A DNA stretch of 64,000 nucleotides from Methanobacterium sp. UBA375 (GTDB lineage: Archaea > Methanobacteriota > Methanobacteria > Methanobacteriales > Methanobacteriaceae). The notes under the pieces were generated by a model that was not told the DNA's origin, ran no database searches, and worked only from the letters and a program-made list of their open reading frames with translations. This document shows positions 54,127-62,132 of this stretch, one piece after another. Numbering within the stretch: the first letter of the stretch is position 1; each line of letters starts with the position of its first letter. The position numbers were made by a program, and so were the translations under genes. The stretch lies in NCBI GenBank assembly GCA_002495625.1, contig DAGC01000004.1, forward strand, positions 57,870 through 121,869. The letters are read 5' to 3'.

Positions 54127-55005
54127 ATGGTATTACATGGAACTGAAGTATTAAAGAAAGGCTTTGCCAAGATGACCAAGGGCGGAGTGATCATGGATGT
54201 AGTAAACGCTGAACAGGCAGTGATAGCAGAAGAATCAGGAGCAGTATCAGTTATGGCCCTCGAAAAGGTCCCTGCAGATATAAGGGCTACTGGCGGAGTG
54301 GCCAGGATGGCTGACCCTTCCAAGGTGACGGAGATAATAGATGCGGTGTCTATTCCAGTGATGGCCAAGGTAAGGATAGGCCATTTCGTGGAAGCACAGG
54401 TTTTAGAGACCCTGGGAGTGGATATGATCGATGAAAGTGAGGTACTCACCCCCGCCGATGAAAGATATCATATAGACAAAAAACAGTTCACCATACCATT
54501 CGTATGCGGCGCCCGTGACCTGGGTGAGGCATTACGTCGTATTGATGAAGGTGCAGCTATGATCAGGACCAAAGGTGAGGCTGGAACCGGTAACATCGTT
54601 GAGGCAGTCAGACACATGAGGAGAATCCAGGGCACCATAAGGGAAATCCGGAACAAGGATGAAGAAGAACTATGGAGTGTGGCCCGGGAATTAGAATCAC
54701 CAATTGAACTGGTTAAAGAAACTGCTAAACTCCAGAGACTTCCCGTGGTAAACTTCGCCGCTGGTGGAGTGGCCACCCCAGCAGACGCTGCACTCATGAT
54801 GCAGCTTGGAGCTGACGGTGTCTTCGTAGGATCTGGAATATTCAAGTCAGAAAACCCTGAGATCGTGGCTAAAGCCATAGTAGAAGCTACCCATCACTTC
54901 AATGAGCCGGAGGTAATCGCAAAAGTGAGTCGGGACCTGGGTAAAGCCATGCCTGGACTGGACATCGGTCAGATACCTGAAAATGAGATTCTGCAGACCA
55001 GGTAA
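54127..55005 (+). CDS. pdxS: Pyridoxal 5'-phosphate synthase subunit PdxS
   Basis: 292 residues of the PdxS barrel: GGVIMDVVNAEQAVIAEESGA, MAKVRIGHFVEAQ with a catalytic Lys and FAAGGVATPADAALMMQLGADGVFVGSGIF at the phosphate site. It makes PLP from ribose 5-phosphate, glyceraldehyde 3-phosphate and ammonia together with PdxT, which is not in the window. PLP is needed by the metB-like enzyme, MetY and NifS encoded nearby. AGGAGAT precedes the start. Confidence 0.96.
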   Translation: MVLHGTEVLKKGFAKMTKGGVIMDVVNAEQAVIAEESGAVSVMALEKVPADIRATGGVARMADPSKVTEIIDAVSIPVMAKVRIGHFVEAQVLETLGVDMIDESEVLTPADERYHIDKKQFTIPFVCGARDLGEALRRIDEGAAMIRTKGEAGTGNIVEAVRHMRRIQGTIREIRNKDEEELWSVARELESPIELVKETAKLQRLPVVNFAAGGVATPADAALMMQLGADGVFVGSGIFKSENPEIVAKAIVEATHHFNEPEVIAKVSRDLGKAMPGLDIGQIPENEILQTR

Positions 55006-55069
55006 GGAATTAAAAAGTAATTATTTTTTTAAAATGACTATTCCTTTTTCTTAATCTACTTTTTCTTTT

Positions 55070-56251
55070 TCATTTTTTTCTAGATCTCTTTTTCATTTCT
55101 TTATCGAAGATATCCGATGCTTCCTTAAGAAGTTTCTGGATCGGTAATTTTTGCGTGCACTTCTCTTCACATTCACCGCATTCAGTGCAGAAAGTAGCGC
55201 TTTCCTTTTTAGCTGTCAGGAATGTATAGTTTCCCAGTGGTTTTTCCATGTTCTGGTAGACGTATAAGTCATTTAATAAGCTCAAATTAAGGGGAATAGC
55301 CACACCAACAGGACATGGCATGCAATAACCACATATGGTGCACATGGCATGCACCCTTTCACTGTAAGCTTCCCTAACTTCTTCAATCAAGTTTTTCTCA
55401 TCACTGGTGAGACTGTTAGCATAACCTTCTTCTGCAATCTTAACATTCTCTTTAACCTGTTCCAGGGTACTTGCACCACTTAAAACCACGTTAATTTCCT
55501 CCTGGTCCCACAGGAAGCGCAGGGCCCATTCAGCCAGGCTCCTTTTAGTCTCGGCTTTATCCCATATGGCCAGAATATCCTGGGGTACGTTGTTGGTGAG
55601 GCAACCCCCGCGGAGGGGTTCCATGGTCATAACTCCCATATTTCGCTCTGTTAGGTAGTGGAGTCCCTCCTTCCCGGCCTGGAAGTCCTGGTCCATGTAG
55701 TTGTACTGGATGAGGGAGAAGTCCCAGTTGTAAGAGTCCACGATTTCCTTGAAGAGCTCTAGTTTATCGTGGAATGAAAAGCCTGCGTATCTGATTTTAC
55801 CTTCCTCCAATGCAGAGTCCAGGAACTCTAACGCATCATGGCGTTCTAGGTTGGGCCATGTACCCTGGCCCAGGCCGTGTAAATGGTAGAAATCGATGTA
55901 ATCTGTCTGGAGTTTCTCAAGCTGTTTATCCAGGTAGTAGTTCAGGTCTTCCTTCTTTTCAATGAGCCAGCTGGGCAGCTTGGTGGATATATATACATCT
56001 TCCCGGCAACCGTCCTTCAGTGCATCTCCCAGCCAGATCTCGCTTTGCCCGCTTTGAGTTGCGGAGGGGCCGTGGTAGGAATAGGCGGTGTCAAAGAGGT
56101 TAACACCATGATCTAGGGAGTAATGGAGCATCTCGTTGGCCTGTTTTTTATCTATATGTTCCGGGTTACCATCGGTTACCGGGAGTCTCATACATCCAAA
56201 GCCCAGTATGGAAACCTTCTGGCCTGTTTTTCCCAGTTTTCTATATAGCAA
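55070..56251 (-). CDS. Aldo/keto reductase with C-terminal [4Fe-4S] motifs
   Basis: 393 residues. The N-terminal 280 form an aldo/keto reductase barrel: GFGCMRLPV, LFDTAYSYHG with the catalytic Asp-Tyr, and DYIDFYHLHGLG. The C-terminal part has CTICGYCMPCP and CTECGECEEKC, which suit one or two iron-sulfur clusters. This fused type is common in anaerobes, and its substrate is unknown. The TTG start at 56251 follows TAGGAG. It is convergent with pdxS across a short T-rich gap. Confidence 0.88.
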   Translation of the reverse strand: MLYRKLGKTGQKVSILGFGCMRLPVTDGNPEHIDKKQANEMLHYSLDHGVNLFDTAYSYHGPSATQSGQSEIWLGDALKDGCREDVYISTKLPSWLIEKKEDLNYYLDKQLEKLQTDYIDFYHLHGLGQGTWPNLERHDALEFLDSALEEGKIRYAGFSFHDKLELFKEIVDSYNWDFSLIQYNYMDQDFQAGKEGLHYLTERNMGVMTMEPLRGGCLTNNVPQDILAIWDKAETKRSLAEWALRFLWDQEEINVVLSGASTLEQVKENVKIAEEGYANSLTSDEKNLIEEVREAYSERVHAMCTICGYCMPCPVGVAIPLNLSLLNDLYVYQNMEKPLGNYTFLTAKKESATFCTECGECEEKCTQKLPIQKLLKEASDIFDKEMKKRSRKK

Positions 56252-56364
56252 AATTTTAAACTCCTAATTTGTTTTGGTTAAAGGTTATTTACTTAGATTG
56301 GGTAATATAAAAATGTTTATAAAATAGAAGTTCTATTCTAATTAATTTCATTATAGTGATGGTT

Positions 56365-57009
56365 ATGTTAAGGGATCTGCTGATAAGCAAAGACTTATTT
56401 GAGGAAATACGTAAAAAGGCACTGGAGTCAGATGGAGAGAACAACTCATCCGAAGAAATTGAACTCCTGGAGAAGGCTGTCTTTAAAAAATTGAAGAAGA
56501 AGAGATCAGTTAAAAAGTATAAAAAGTTGGGAGTTACTAAAGCCGACCTGAAGGAAATAATTGAACTGGCAGACATCGTGGGCTTAGACGTGCTGGGGGG
56601 TCCATCAAATTATGAGCTGGCCCATGATCACCAGGAATGGTGCACCATCTGTGGAAGATGCTGCAGGGAATCTGAATCGATATTTATTCATAGGGATGAA
56701 ATGAATGTCCTTCTCACCTTAAATCCCCAGCTTAAAGATGGAATCATTCCAAACAAAGAGTATCCGGGACACTTCGAGCTTAAAGACATCAGACCATGCA
56801 AGTATATCCATCCAGAGACCAACCGGTGTGCAATATATGATTCCAGGCCACAGGTCTGCCGGAGCTATCCACTGGTCCTGGTTGAATCAAATGGTAAGAC
56901 CCGCAACATCATAAATCTCCGTCATTCCTGCAACTACTCGGTGATGCTGATACTGGAAAAATCGATCATACTGTTTGATGAGGCTTTAAGACGGTTAGAA
57001 AAGGGTTAA
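56365..57009 (+). CDS. YkgJ-family cysteine cluster protein
   Basis: 214 residues. The C-terminal half holds the cysteine cluster: WCTICGRCCRESESIF, CKYIHPETNRCAIYDSRPQVCRSYP and RHSCNYS, which binds Zn or Fe-S in this family. The N-terminal 95 residues are charged and helical. The function is unknown. ATG 56365 is chosen because AGTGATGG just precedes it. It is convergent with nifU. Confidence 0.82.
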   Translation: MLRDLLISKDLFEEIRKKALESDGENNSSEEIELLEKAVFKKLKKKRSVKKYKKLGVTKADLKEIIELADIVGLDVLGGPSNYELAHDHQEWCTICGRCCRESESIFIHRDEMNVLLTLNPQLKDGIIPNKEYPGHFELKDIRPCKYIHPETNRCAIYDSRPQVCRSYPLVLVESNGKTRNIINLRHSCNYSVMLILEKSIILFDEALRRLEKG

Positions 57010-57072
57010 AAATAAGGATATAAAAGGAATTTAGAATAAAAGAATTTTACAAAAAATTAGGAAAAAAGGAAT

Positions 57073-57453
57073 CTAAGCTTCCTTTTCAGCCAGCTTCTTC
57101 TTGTAATCCTCGATGGCGGCATGCAGTGCATCGGCTGCCAGGTTGGAGCAGTGCATCTTAACGGGTGGTAATCCCTCGAGTTCGTTGGCCACGTCGTTCC
57201 TGGTGATTTCCAGGGCTTCTTCTATGGTTTTACCCATGGCCATCTCGGTTACCATACTGCTGGTTGCTATGGCCGCACCACAACCAAAAGTTTTAAATTT
57301 AATATCTTCTATCCTGTTATCTTTAACTTTGATATAGATGGTCATCAGATCTCCGCAGACTGGGTTTCCCACGGTTCCCACACCATCAGCGTCTTCTATT
57401 TCACCCACGTTTCTGGGATTGGAGAAGTGTTCCATTACTTTTTCACTATACAT
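57073..57453 (-). CDS. nifU: Iron-sulfur scaffold NifU/IscU
   Basis: 126 residues, the IscU-type scaffold with its three cluster cysteines at 33 (NPVCGD), 58 (FGCGAA) and 102 (KMHCSN). It receives sulfur from the adjacent cysteine desulfurase and assembles [2Fe-2S] or [4Fe-4S] clusters. GGTGATAGT precedes the ATG. It lies 27 bases after nifS in one operon. Confidence 0.95.
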   Translation of the reverse strand: MYSEKVMEHFSNPRNVGEIEDADGVGTVGNPVCGDLMTIYIKVKDNRIEDIKFKTFGCGAAIATSSMVTEMAMGKTIEEALEITRNDVANELEGLPPVKMHCSNLAADALHAAIEDYKKKLAEKEA

Positions 57454-57480
57454 ACTATCACCGAGTTAATTTGATTAAAA

Positions 57481-58647
57481 TTATTCTTCATCAACCTGAC
57501 ACCATAATGGAGATAATTTCCGGAGGGTGTCTACGGCATCCTTTATTGATTCCACTACATAATCTATTTCTTCTTCCTTATTTTCTTTTCCCAAAGTTAG
57601 ACGCAGTGATCCATGGGCGTCCACTTCCTTAAGCCCCAGGGCCATCAACACATGAGAGGGTTCTAACTTCTTAGATGAACATGCAGATCCAGTAGATGAG
57701 GCTATTCCCTTAGCATCAAGGTGTAAAACCAGTGATTCCCCTTCGATACTGGTGAATCTGAAGTTTATATTGTTGGGCAGTCTTTTCGTAGGGTGTCCGT
57801 TTAGATAGGATTGTTCGATTCCGGAGAGAACTTTCTCTATTATTTCATCCCTTATAGCTGTTAAACGTTTGAAATTTTCCTCTAGATTCTGTTCTGCAAT
57901 CTCGCAGGCTTTGCCTAACCCCACGATGCCGGCCACGTTCTCTGTCCCGGGCCTTATTCCTTTCTCATGGCCTCCACCGTGTATGATGGGTTCCAGTCGT
58001 ACGCCTTTTTTAATGTACAATGCCCCGATACCCTTGGGTCCGTAGAGTTTATGGGATGACAGGGAGAGCATATCAACATTTAAATCCTTAACATCGACAG
58101 GTATCTTACCCACACTCTGCACGGCATCGGTGTGGAAGTAGATCTTATGCTCACGGGCGATTTCACCTATTTCCTTTATGGGTTGTATGGTTCCTATCTC
58201 GTTGTTGGCGTGCATGATGGTAATTAGAATGGTTTTATCCGTGATGGCGTTCTTGAGATCCTCTACTTTAACGATCCCCTCCTCTCCAGCAGGCAGGTAG
58301 GTGACCTGGAAGCCATTTTTCTCCAGATATTTACAGGTTTCCTCCACGGCGGGGTGTTCGATGTCACTGGTGATGATATGGTTACCTTTTTTCCGGAGTC
58401 TGTAGGCGGTGCCCTTGATGGCTATGTTGTCTGATTCTGTGCCTCCGCTGGTGAAAATCACTTCAGTGGGATCAGCCCCTATAAGGGAGGCTACCTTTTT
58501 TCTACTGTCTTCCATGGCTTTTCTGGCTTCTCTTCCCAGGGAATACAGTGTCGATGCATTTCCAAAGGAGTCTACAAAGTAGGGTTCCATTGCTTTAAAT
58601 ACTTCCGGGTCCACAGGGGATGTGGCGGAATGGTCCATGTAAATCAT
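57481..58647 (-). CDS. nifS: Cysteine desulfurase NifS/IscS
   Basis: 388 residues. MDHSATSPVDPEV, the PLP lysine in SLSSHKLYGPKGIGALY and the sulfur-carrying cysteine in ASSTGSACSSKKLEPSHVL (long mobile loop) mark the NifS/IscS class. It takes sulfur from cysteine for the NifU scaffold and other uses such as ThiI. GAGGTAAG precedes the ATG at 58647. An inverted repeat lies upstream at 58715-58740. Confidence 0.95.
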   Translation of the reverse strand: MIYMDHSATSPVDPEVFKAMEPYFVDSFGNASTLYSLGREARKAMEDSRKKVASLIGADPTEVIFTSGGTESDNIAIKGTAYRLRKKGNHIITSDIEHPAVEETCKYLEKNGFQVTYLPAGEEGIVKVEDLKNAITDKTILITIMHANNEIGTIQPIKEIGEIAREHKIYFHTDAVQSVGKIPVDVKDLNVDMLSLSSHKLYGPKGIGALYIKKGVRLEPIIHGGGHEKGIRPGTENVAGIVGLGKACEIAEQNLEENFKRLTAIRDEIIEKVLSGIEQSYLNGHPTKRLPNNINFRFTSIEGESLVLHLDAKGIASSTGSACSSKKLEPSHVLMALGLKEVDAHGSLRLTLGKENKEEEIDYVVESIKDAVDTLRKLSPLWCQVDEE

Positions 58648-58714
58648 ATTTTCTTACCTCATCGATTACTCATGTTTTGAAAATTAATCTTAACCATAGT
58701 ATTTTATTTTTTCC

Positions 58715-58740
58715 CTTAAATTAAGGTTTTTAAATTTAAG
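58715..58740 (-). promoter_or_regulatory. Inverted repeat before nifS-nifU
   Basis: CTTAAATT (58715-58722), ten bases and AATTTAAG (58733-58740) form a perfect 8-10-8 inverted repeat in the 128-base gap between metX and nifS. It includes TATA-like sequence for the minus strand, so it could be a regulator site on the nifS-nifU promoter. Confidence 0.4.
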
Positions 58741-58775
58741 AAAAAAAAATTGATTATCATTGATATGACTTATGG

Positions 58776-60248
58776 TTAATAATTCCCGGCCATTAAGGTG
58801 CTTATATGGTCGGTGGTGATTATTCCAATGACCCTGCCGGTGTCGTCCACAACTGGCAGGGAGGATATGTTATATTTTCTCATCTTCTGAGCAGATATCT
58901 CTATAGAATCATCAGGCCAGGCAGTTATAACATCCCTGGTCATTATCTCTTCCAGATTCTTGAGATTCAAAGCCACAGCCTTTGATATGTCCCAGGCAGT
59001 TACGATACCAATTAATTTGTCGTTGTCTGAAACCACGGGGATGTGGGTGATTTTTTCAGTGATCATAAGCTGAGCTGCATCTTCGATGCTGGTGTCTTTT
59101 CTTATCCAGGTCATATCATGACTCATCACATCACGGACCAGTGTGTCAGAGAAGAAATTCCCTATGATGTAATTAAGCTGTCCTCCTTCAATTAGAAAGG
59201 CGTCGTGTCCATAGCTTGATTTAATCTCAATATAACTGACGTCCACGTCGTTGGTACTTAGAGCCATTAATATTTCCTTATTTTGGGACGGAGGATACAG
59301 CCAGTCTGAATCAACGGAGATTATCAGGAATTTGGTTTTGATATTTTTAAATGCATCGGCCAGGGAGCCATTCTCTGTTAAATCGAAGTAGTCTATGGCC
59401 TTGGTTATGTAGAGATACGTGTTGGCATCGAATCTCTTGGTGAAGGAACTGCCCTGGTAGTGCAGGTAGCTTTCCACCTGGAAGTCTGTGGAGAAATCGA
59501 AGCTGTACTCGTCTTTATCCTGCAGCCTCCTTCCAAACTTTTCGTACATGGATTCGTTGCTTAGATAGGTGATATGAGCGATCATACGGGCCAGGGCCAG
59601 ACCCTCATCTGGAAATTCAAGGGAATAGTATGTTCCATCTTTCCATTTTGGATCAGAGATAATTGCTTGTCTACCCACTTCATTGAAGGCTATCTGTTGC
59701 GGGGATGAGTAGGCGGAGGTGGCGATTGGTATTGCCATTCGCACCATATCTGGGTAGGATATGCACCATTGCAGTACCTGCATACCTCCCATGGAACCCC
59801 CGATTACCGCAAATAACTGTTTGATATCCAGGTGATCCACCAGCATCTTCTGGACGTTCACCATATCCTTTATGGTGATGATGGGGAAATCCGAGCCATA
59901 TGGCTTTCTTGTTTCAGGGTTTAAAGATGAGGGGCCGGTGGTCCCTTTACAACCTCCCAAAACGTTGGAGCAGATGATGAAGTATTTATCGGTGTCTAAA
60001 GCTTTACCCGGGCCTATGATGATGTCCCACCAGCCGGGCTTCCGATCTCCCTCATGCCATCCGGCCGCATGTGCATCTCCTGATAGAGCATGGCAGACCA
60101 TTATGGCGTTACTTTTTTCCTTATTCAGTTTACCATAGGTTTCATAGGCTATGGTAATATTCTTAAGCTTTTCTCCTCCCTCGAGTATGAGGTCGTGAGA
60201 GGGGCTGTAGTACTGGGTATTCACTATTCCTAATGATTCTCTCTTCAT
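58776..60248 (-). CDS. metX: Homoserine O-acetyltransferase MetX fused to two CBS domains
   Basis: 490 residues. The alpha/beta-hydrolase part (about 1-370) has the nucleophile Ser in GGSMGGMQVLQW and the His in SYGHDAFLIE; VCHALSGDAHAAGWH is also typical. It acetylates homoserine for methionine synthesis. The last 120 residues are two CBS motifs (VMSHDMTWIRKDTS...LIGIVTAWDIS and IMTRDVITAWPDDS...VIGIITTDHIS). This fusion is known in methanogens and suggests feedback by a nucleotide such as SAM. AGGAG precedes the ATG. metY lies upstream on the same strand. Confidence 0.95.
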   Translation of the reverse strand: MKRESLGIVNTQYYSPSHDLILEGGEKLKNITIAYETYGKLNKEKSNAIMVCHALSGDAHAAGWHEGDRKPGWWDIIIGPGKALDTDKYFIICSNVLGGCKGTTGPSSLNPETRKPYGSDFPIITIKDMVNVQKMLVDHLDIKQLFAVIGGSMGGMQVLQWCISYPDMVRMAIPIATSAYSSPQQIAFNEVGRQAIISDPKWKDGTYYSLEFPDEGLALARMIAHITYLSNESMYEKFGRRLQDKDEYSFDFSTDFQVESYLHYQGSSFTKRFDANTYLYITKAIDYFDLTENGSLADAFKNIKTKFLIISVDSDWLYPPSQNKEILMALSTNDVDVSYIEIKSSYGHDAFLIEGGQLNYIIGNFFSDTLVRDVMSHDMTWIRKDTSIEDAAQLMITEKITHIPVVSDNDKLIGIVTAWDISKAVALNLKNLEEIMTRDVITAWPDDSIEISAQKMRKYNISSLPVVDDTGRVIGIITTDHISTLMAGNY

Positions 60249-60317
60249 TTTACTCCTGGGTTTTACTTTGTTTGAAATAAAATAATTCTAGGATTAATTT
60301 ATAAATTTTTTTGAACT

Positions 60318-60341
60318 CCTATAAAACCTTCGACTTATAGG
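60318..60341 (-). other. Hairpin-forming inverted repeat between metY and metX
   Basis: CCTATAA and TTATAGG, separated by ten bases, can form a seven-pair hairpin in the metY-metX gap, 26 bases after the metY stop. A TATA-like TTTATAAAT for metX follows at about 60297-60305. It may be a processing or termination element. Confidence 0.4.
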
Positions 60342-60366
60342 GGCTAGATTTTTCCTTCTTCGGTCA

Positions 60367-61674
60367 CTATCCAGTTGATTTTTTAAGGGCCTGGTCGATA
60401 TCTGCGATGATGTCCTCTACATTTTCCAGTCCAATGGATAGACGGATGAAGTCTGGTGTTACTCCTGTAGTTGCTTGTTCTTCTGGAGTTAACTGTTGGT
60501 GTGTGGTGGATGCCGGGTGTATGACCAGACTCTTGGCATCTCCGATATTTGCCAGGTGTGAAAGGAGCTGCACGTTGTTTATGAACTTTTTACCTGCTTC
60601 CAGTCCTCCTTTGATTCCAAATCCTACCAGTGCACCGTATCCATTTTTCAGGTACTTGGAGGCTACAGCATGGGCTGGGTCCTCTTCAAGTCCAGGGTAG
60701 CTTACCCAGTTTACTGCCGGGTGTTTTTTAAGAAATTTTGCCACGGCAAAGGCGTTCTCGGAATGTTTTTGAACCCTTAACTCCAGGGTTTCCAAGCCCT
60801 GAAGGAACAGGAAAGAGTTAAATGGACTTAACTGTGCTCCTATATCTCTTAAGAGTCTTACTCTAGCTCTGAAGGTGAAGGCCACGTTACCCATTCCTGG
60901 GAAGTCACCGAAGGTATCCCAATAGACTAAGCCGTGGTAGCTGGGATCTGGTTCGGTGTACTGTGGAAATTTACCGTTGTTCCATTCGAAGTTTCCAGAA
61001 TCGATGATCACTCCTCCAATGGATGTTCCATGTCCACCGATGAATTTGGTTGCTGAATTGGCCAGTATGTCCACCCCGTGTTCTATGGGTTTAACCAGAC
61101 CTACACCTGAGGTATTGTCCACTACGAAGGGGATCCCAGCATTGTGGGCTATCTGGGATATAACTTCAAAATCAGGAACATCCAGTTTGGGGTTACCCAG
61201 TGATTCGGCGAATATTGCCTTGGTTTTATCGGTGATGGCGTCTTCAAATTTCTCTGGCTCGGATGAGTCTATGAAGTTTACTTTCCTTCCCAGTTCTGGG
61301 AAAGTGTAGTTGAAAAGCTGGTAGGTTCCACCGTACAGGTTGTCTGCAGATAATATTTCCTCACCAGGTAGGCTGAGGTTTAAAAGTGAATAGGTGGTGG
61401 CTGCTTGACCAGATGCTACGGCTAAAGCTGATCGACCTCCTTCTACGGCTGCTATTCTTTGCTCAAAGATGTCGTTGGTGGGGTTCATGATTCTGGTGTA
61501 TATGTTCCCCAGCTCCTTTAGACCGAAGAGGTTGGCTGCGTGGTCAGCGTCATTGAAGACATATGATGATGTCTGGTAGATGGGTACCGCCCTTGCGTTT
61601 GTTGCTGGATCAGGTTCTTCCTGTCCTATGTGTAATCCAATTGTGCTTAATCCTGGTTTTCTTTCTTCTGACAT
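60367..61674 (-). CDS. metY: O-acetylhomoserine sulfhydrylase MetY
   Basis: 435 residues, the length of OAH sulfhydrylases. STIGLHIGQEEPDPATNARAVPIYQTSSYVF, YTRIMNPTNDIFEQR, VASGQAATTYSLL and the PLP lysine in NSATKFIGGHG are present. It makes homocysteine from O-acetylhomoserine, supplied by MetX from the next gene, and sulfide. The ATG at 61674 follows AAGGAG; a longer frame to 61740 adds only Lys-rich residues. A 16-base palindrome of the TAACAATTGTTA type lies upstream. Confidence 0.94.
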   Translation of the reverse strand: MSEERKPGLSTIGLHIGQEEPDPATNARAVPIYQTSSYVFNDADHAANLFGLKELGNIYTRIMNPTNDIFEQRIAAVEGGRSALAVASGQAATTYSLLNLSLPGEEILSADNLYGGTYQLFNYTFPELGRKVNFIDSSEPEKFEDAITDKTKAIFAESLGNPKLDVPDFEVISQIAHNAGIPFVVDNTSGVGLVKPIEHGVDILANSATKFIGGHGTSIGGVIIDSGNFEWNNGKFPQYTEPDPSYHGLVYWDTFGDFPGMGNVAFTFRARVRLLRDIGAQLSPFNSFLFLQGLETLELRVQKHSENAFAVAKFLKKHPAVNWVSYPGLEEDPAHAVASKYLKNGYGALVGFGIKGGLEAGKKFINNVQLLSHLANIGDAKSLVIHPASTTHQQLTPEEQATTGVTPDFIRLSIGLENVEDIIADIDQALKKSTG

Positions 61675-61790
61675 TTTATTTTTCTCCTTATTAATTTTAG
61701 TTTCTGTCCCTGTTTTTTTGTTTACATGGATTTTTATCATACGATATCCATCATCATTTGGATATACTTTGAAATCCCCATTACAAAAAT

Positions 61791-61806
61791 TATAACAATT
61801 GTTATA
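61791..61806 (-). promoter_or_regulatory. Palindromic operator TATAACAATTGTTATA before metY
   Basis: The longest copy of the element, a perfect 16-base palindrome. On the minus strand it lies about 20 bases downstream of TATA-like GATTTAAATA (near 61814-61823), so it would cover transcription start. The 307-base gap between metY and tRNA-Cys holds this site and the one at 61938; nothing else is seen. Confidence 0.68.
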
Positions 61807-61937
61807 TTATCATGGTATTTAAATCTATCCCCATGGTGACTGGATCCTGGAAATATTAATTTTGTAAACCTGTGAATCAAAACTAACATATTCACTCAGT
61901 CCATATACATAATATATAAGATATGAAAATATTTATA

Positions 61938-61949
61938 TAACAATTGTTA
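61938..61949 (+). promoter_or_regulatory. Palindromic operator TAACAATTGTTA before tRNA-Cys/cysS
   Basis: A perfect 12-base palindrome directly after TATA-like ATTTATATA (61931-61939) and 32 bases before the tRNA-Cys gene. It would place a tRNA and its synthetase under the same control as the sulfur genes. Confidence 0.66.
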
Positions 61950-61980
61950 ACGTAGTTAGTAATGCTAGTTTATGATTAAA

Positions 61981-62053
<73 letters not shown>

Positions 62054-62072
62054 TCTTACCAGAATTGATTCA

Positions 62073-62132
62073 TTTTAAAAAATATGAGACCTATATGTTG
62101 ATTTTAAAAAATTGTGAGACCTATTATGTTGA
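62073..62132 (+). repeat. Tandem duplication between tRNA-Cys and cysS
   Basis: Two adjacent imperfect copies (62073-62101 and 62102-62132) of a unit built around TTTTAAAAAAT and TGAGACCTAT, ending in ATGTTGA. The second copy supplies the cysS ATG. The first contains the short frame ATG AGA CCT ATA TGT TGA. Confidence 0.8.
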
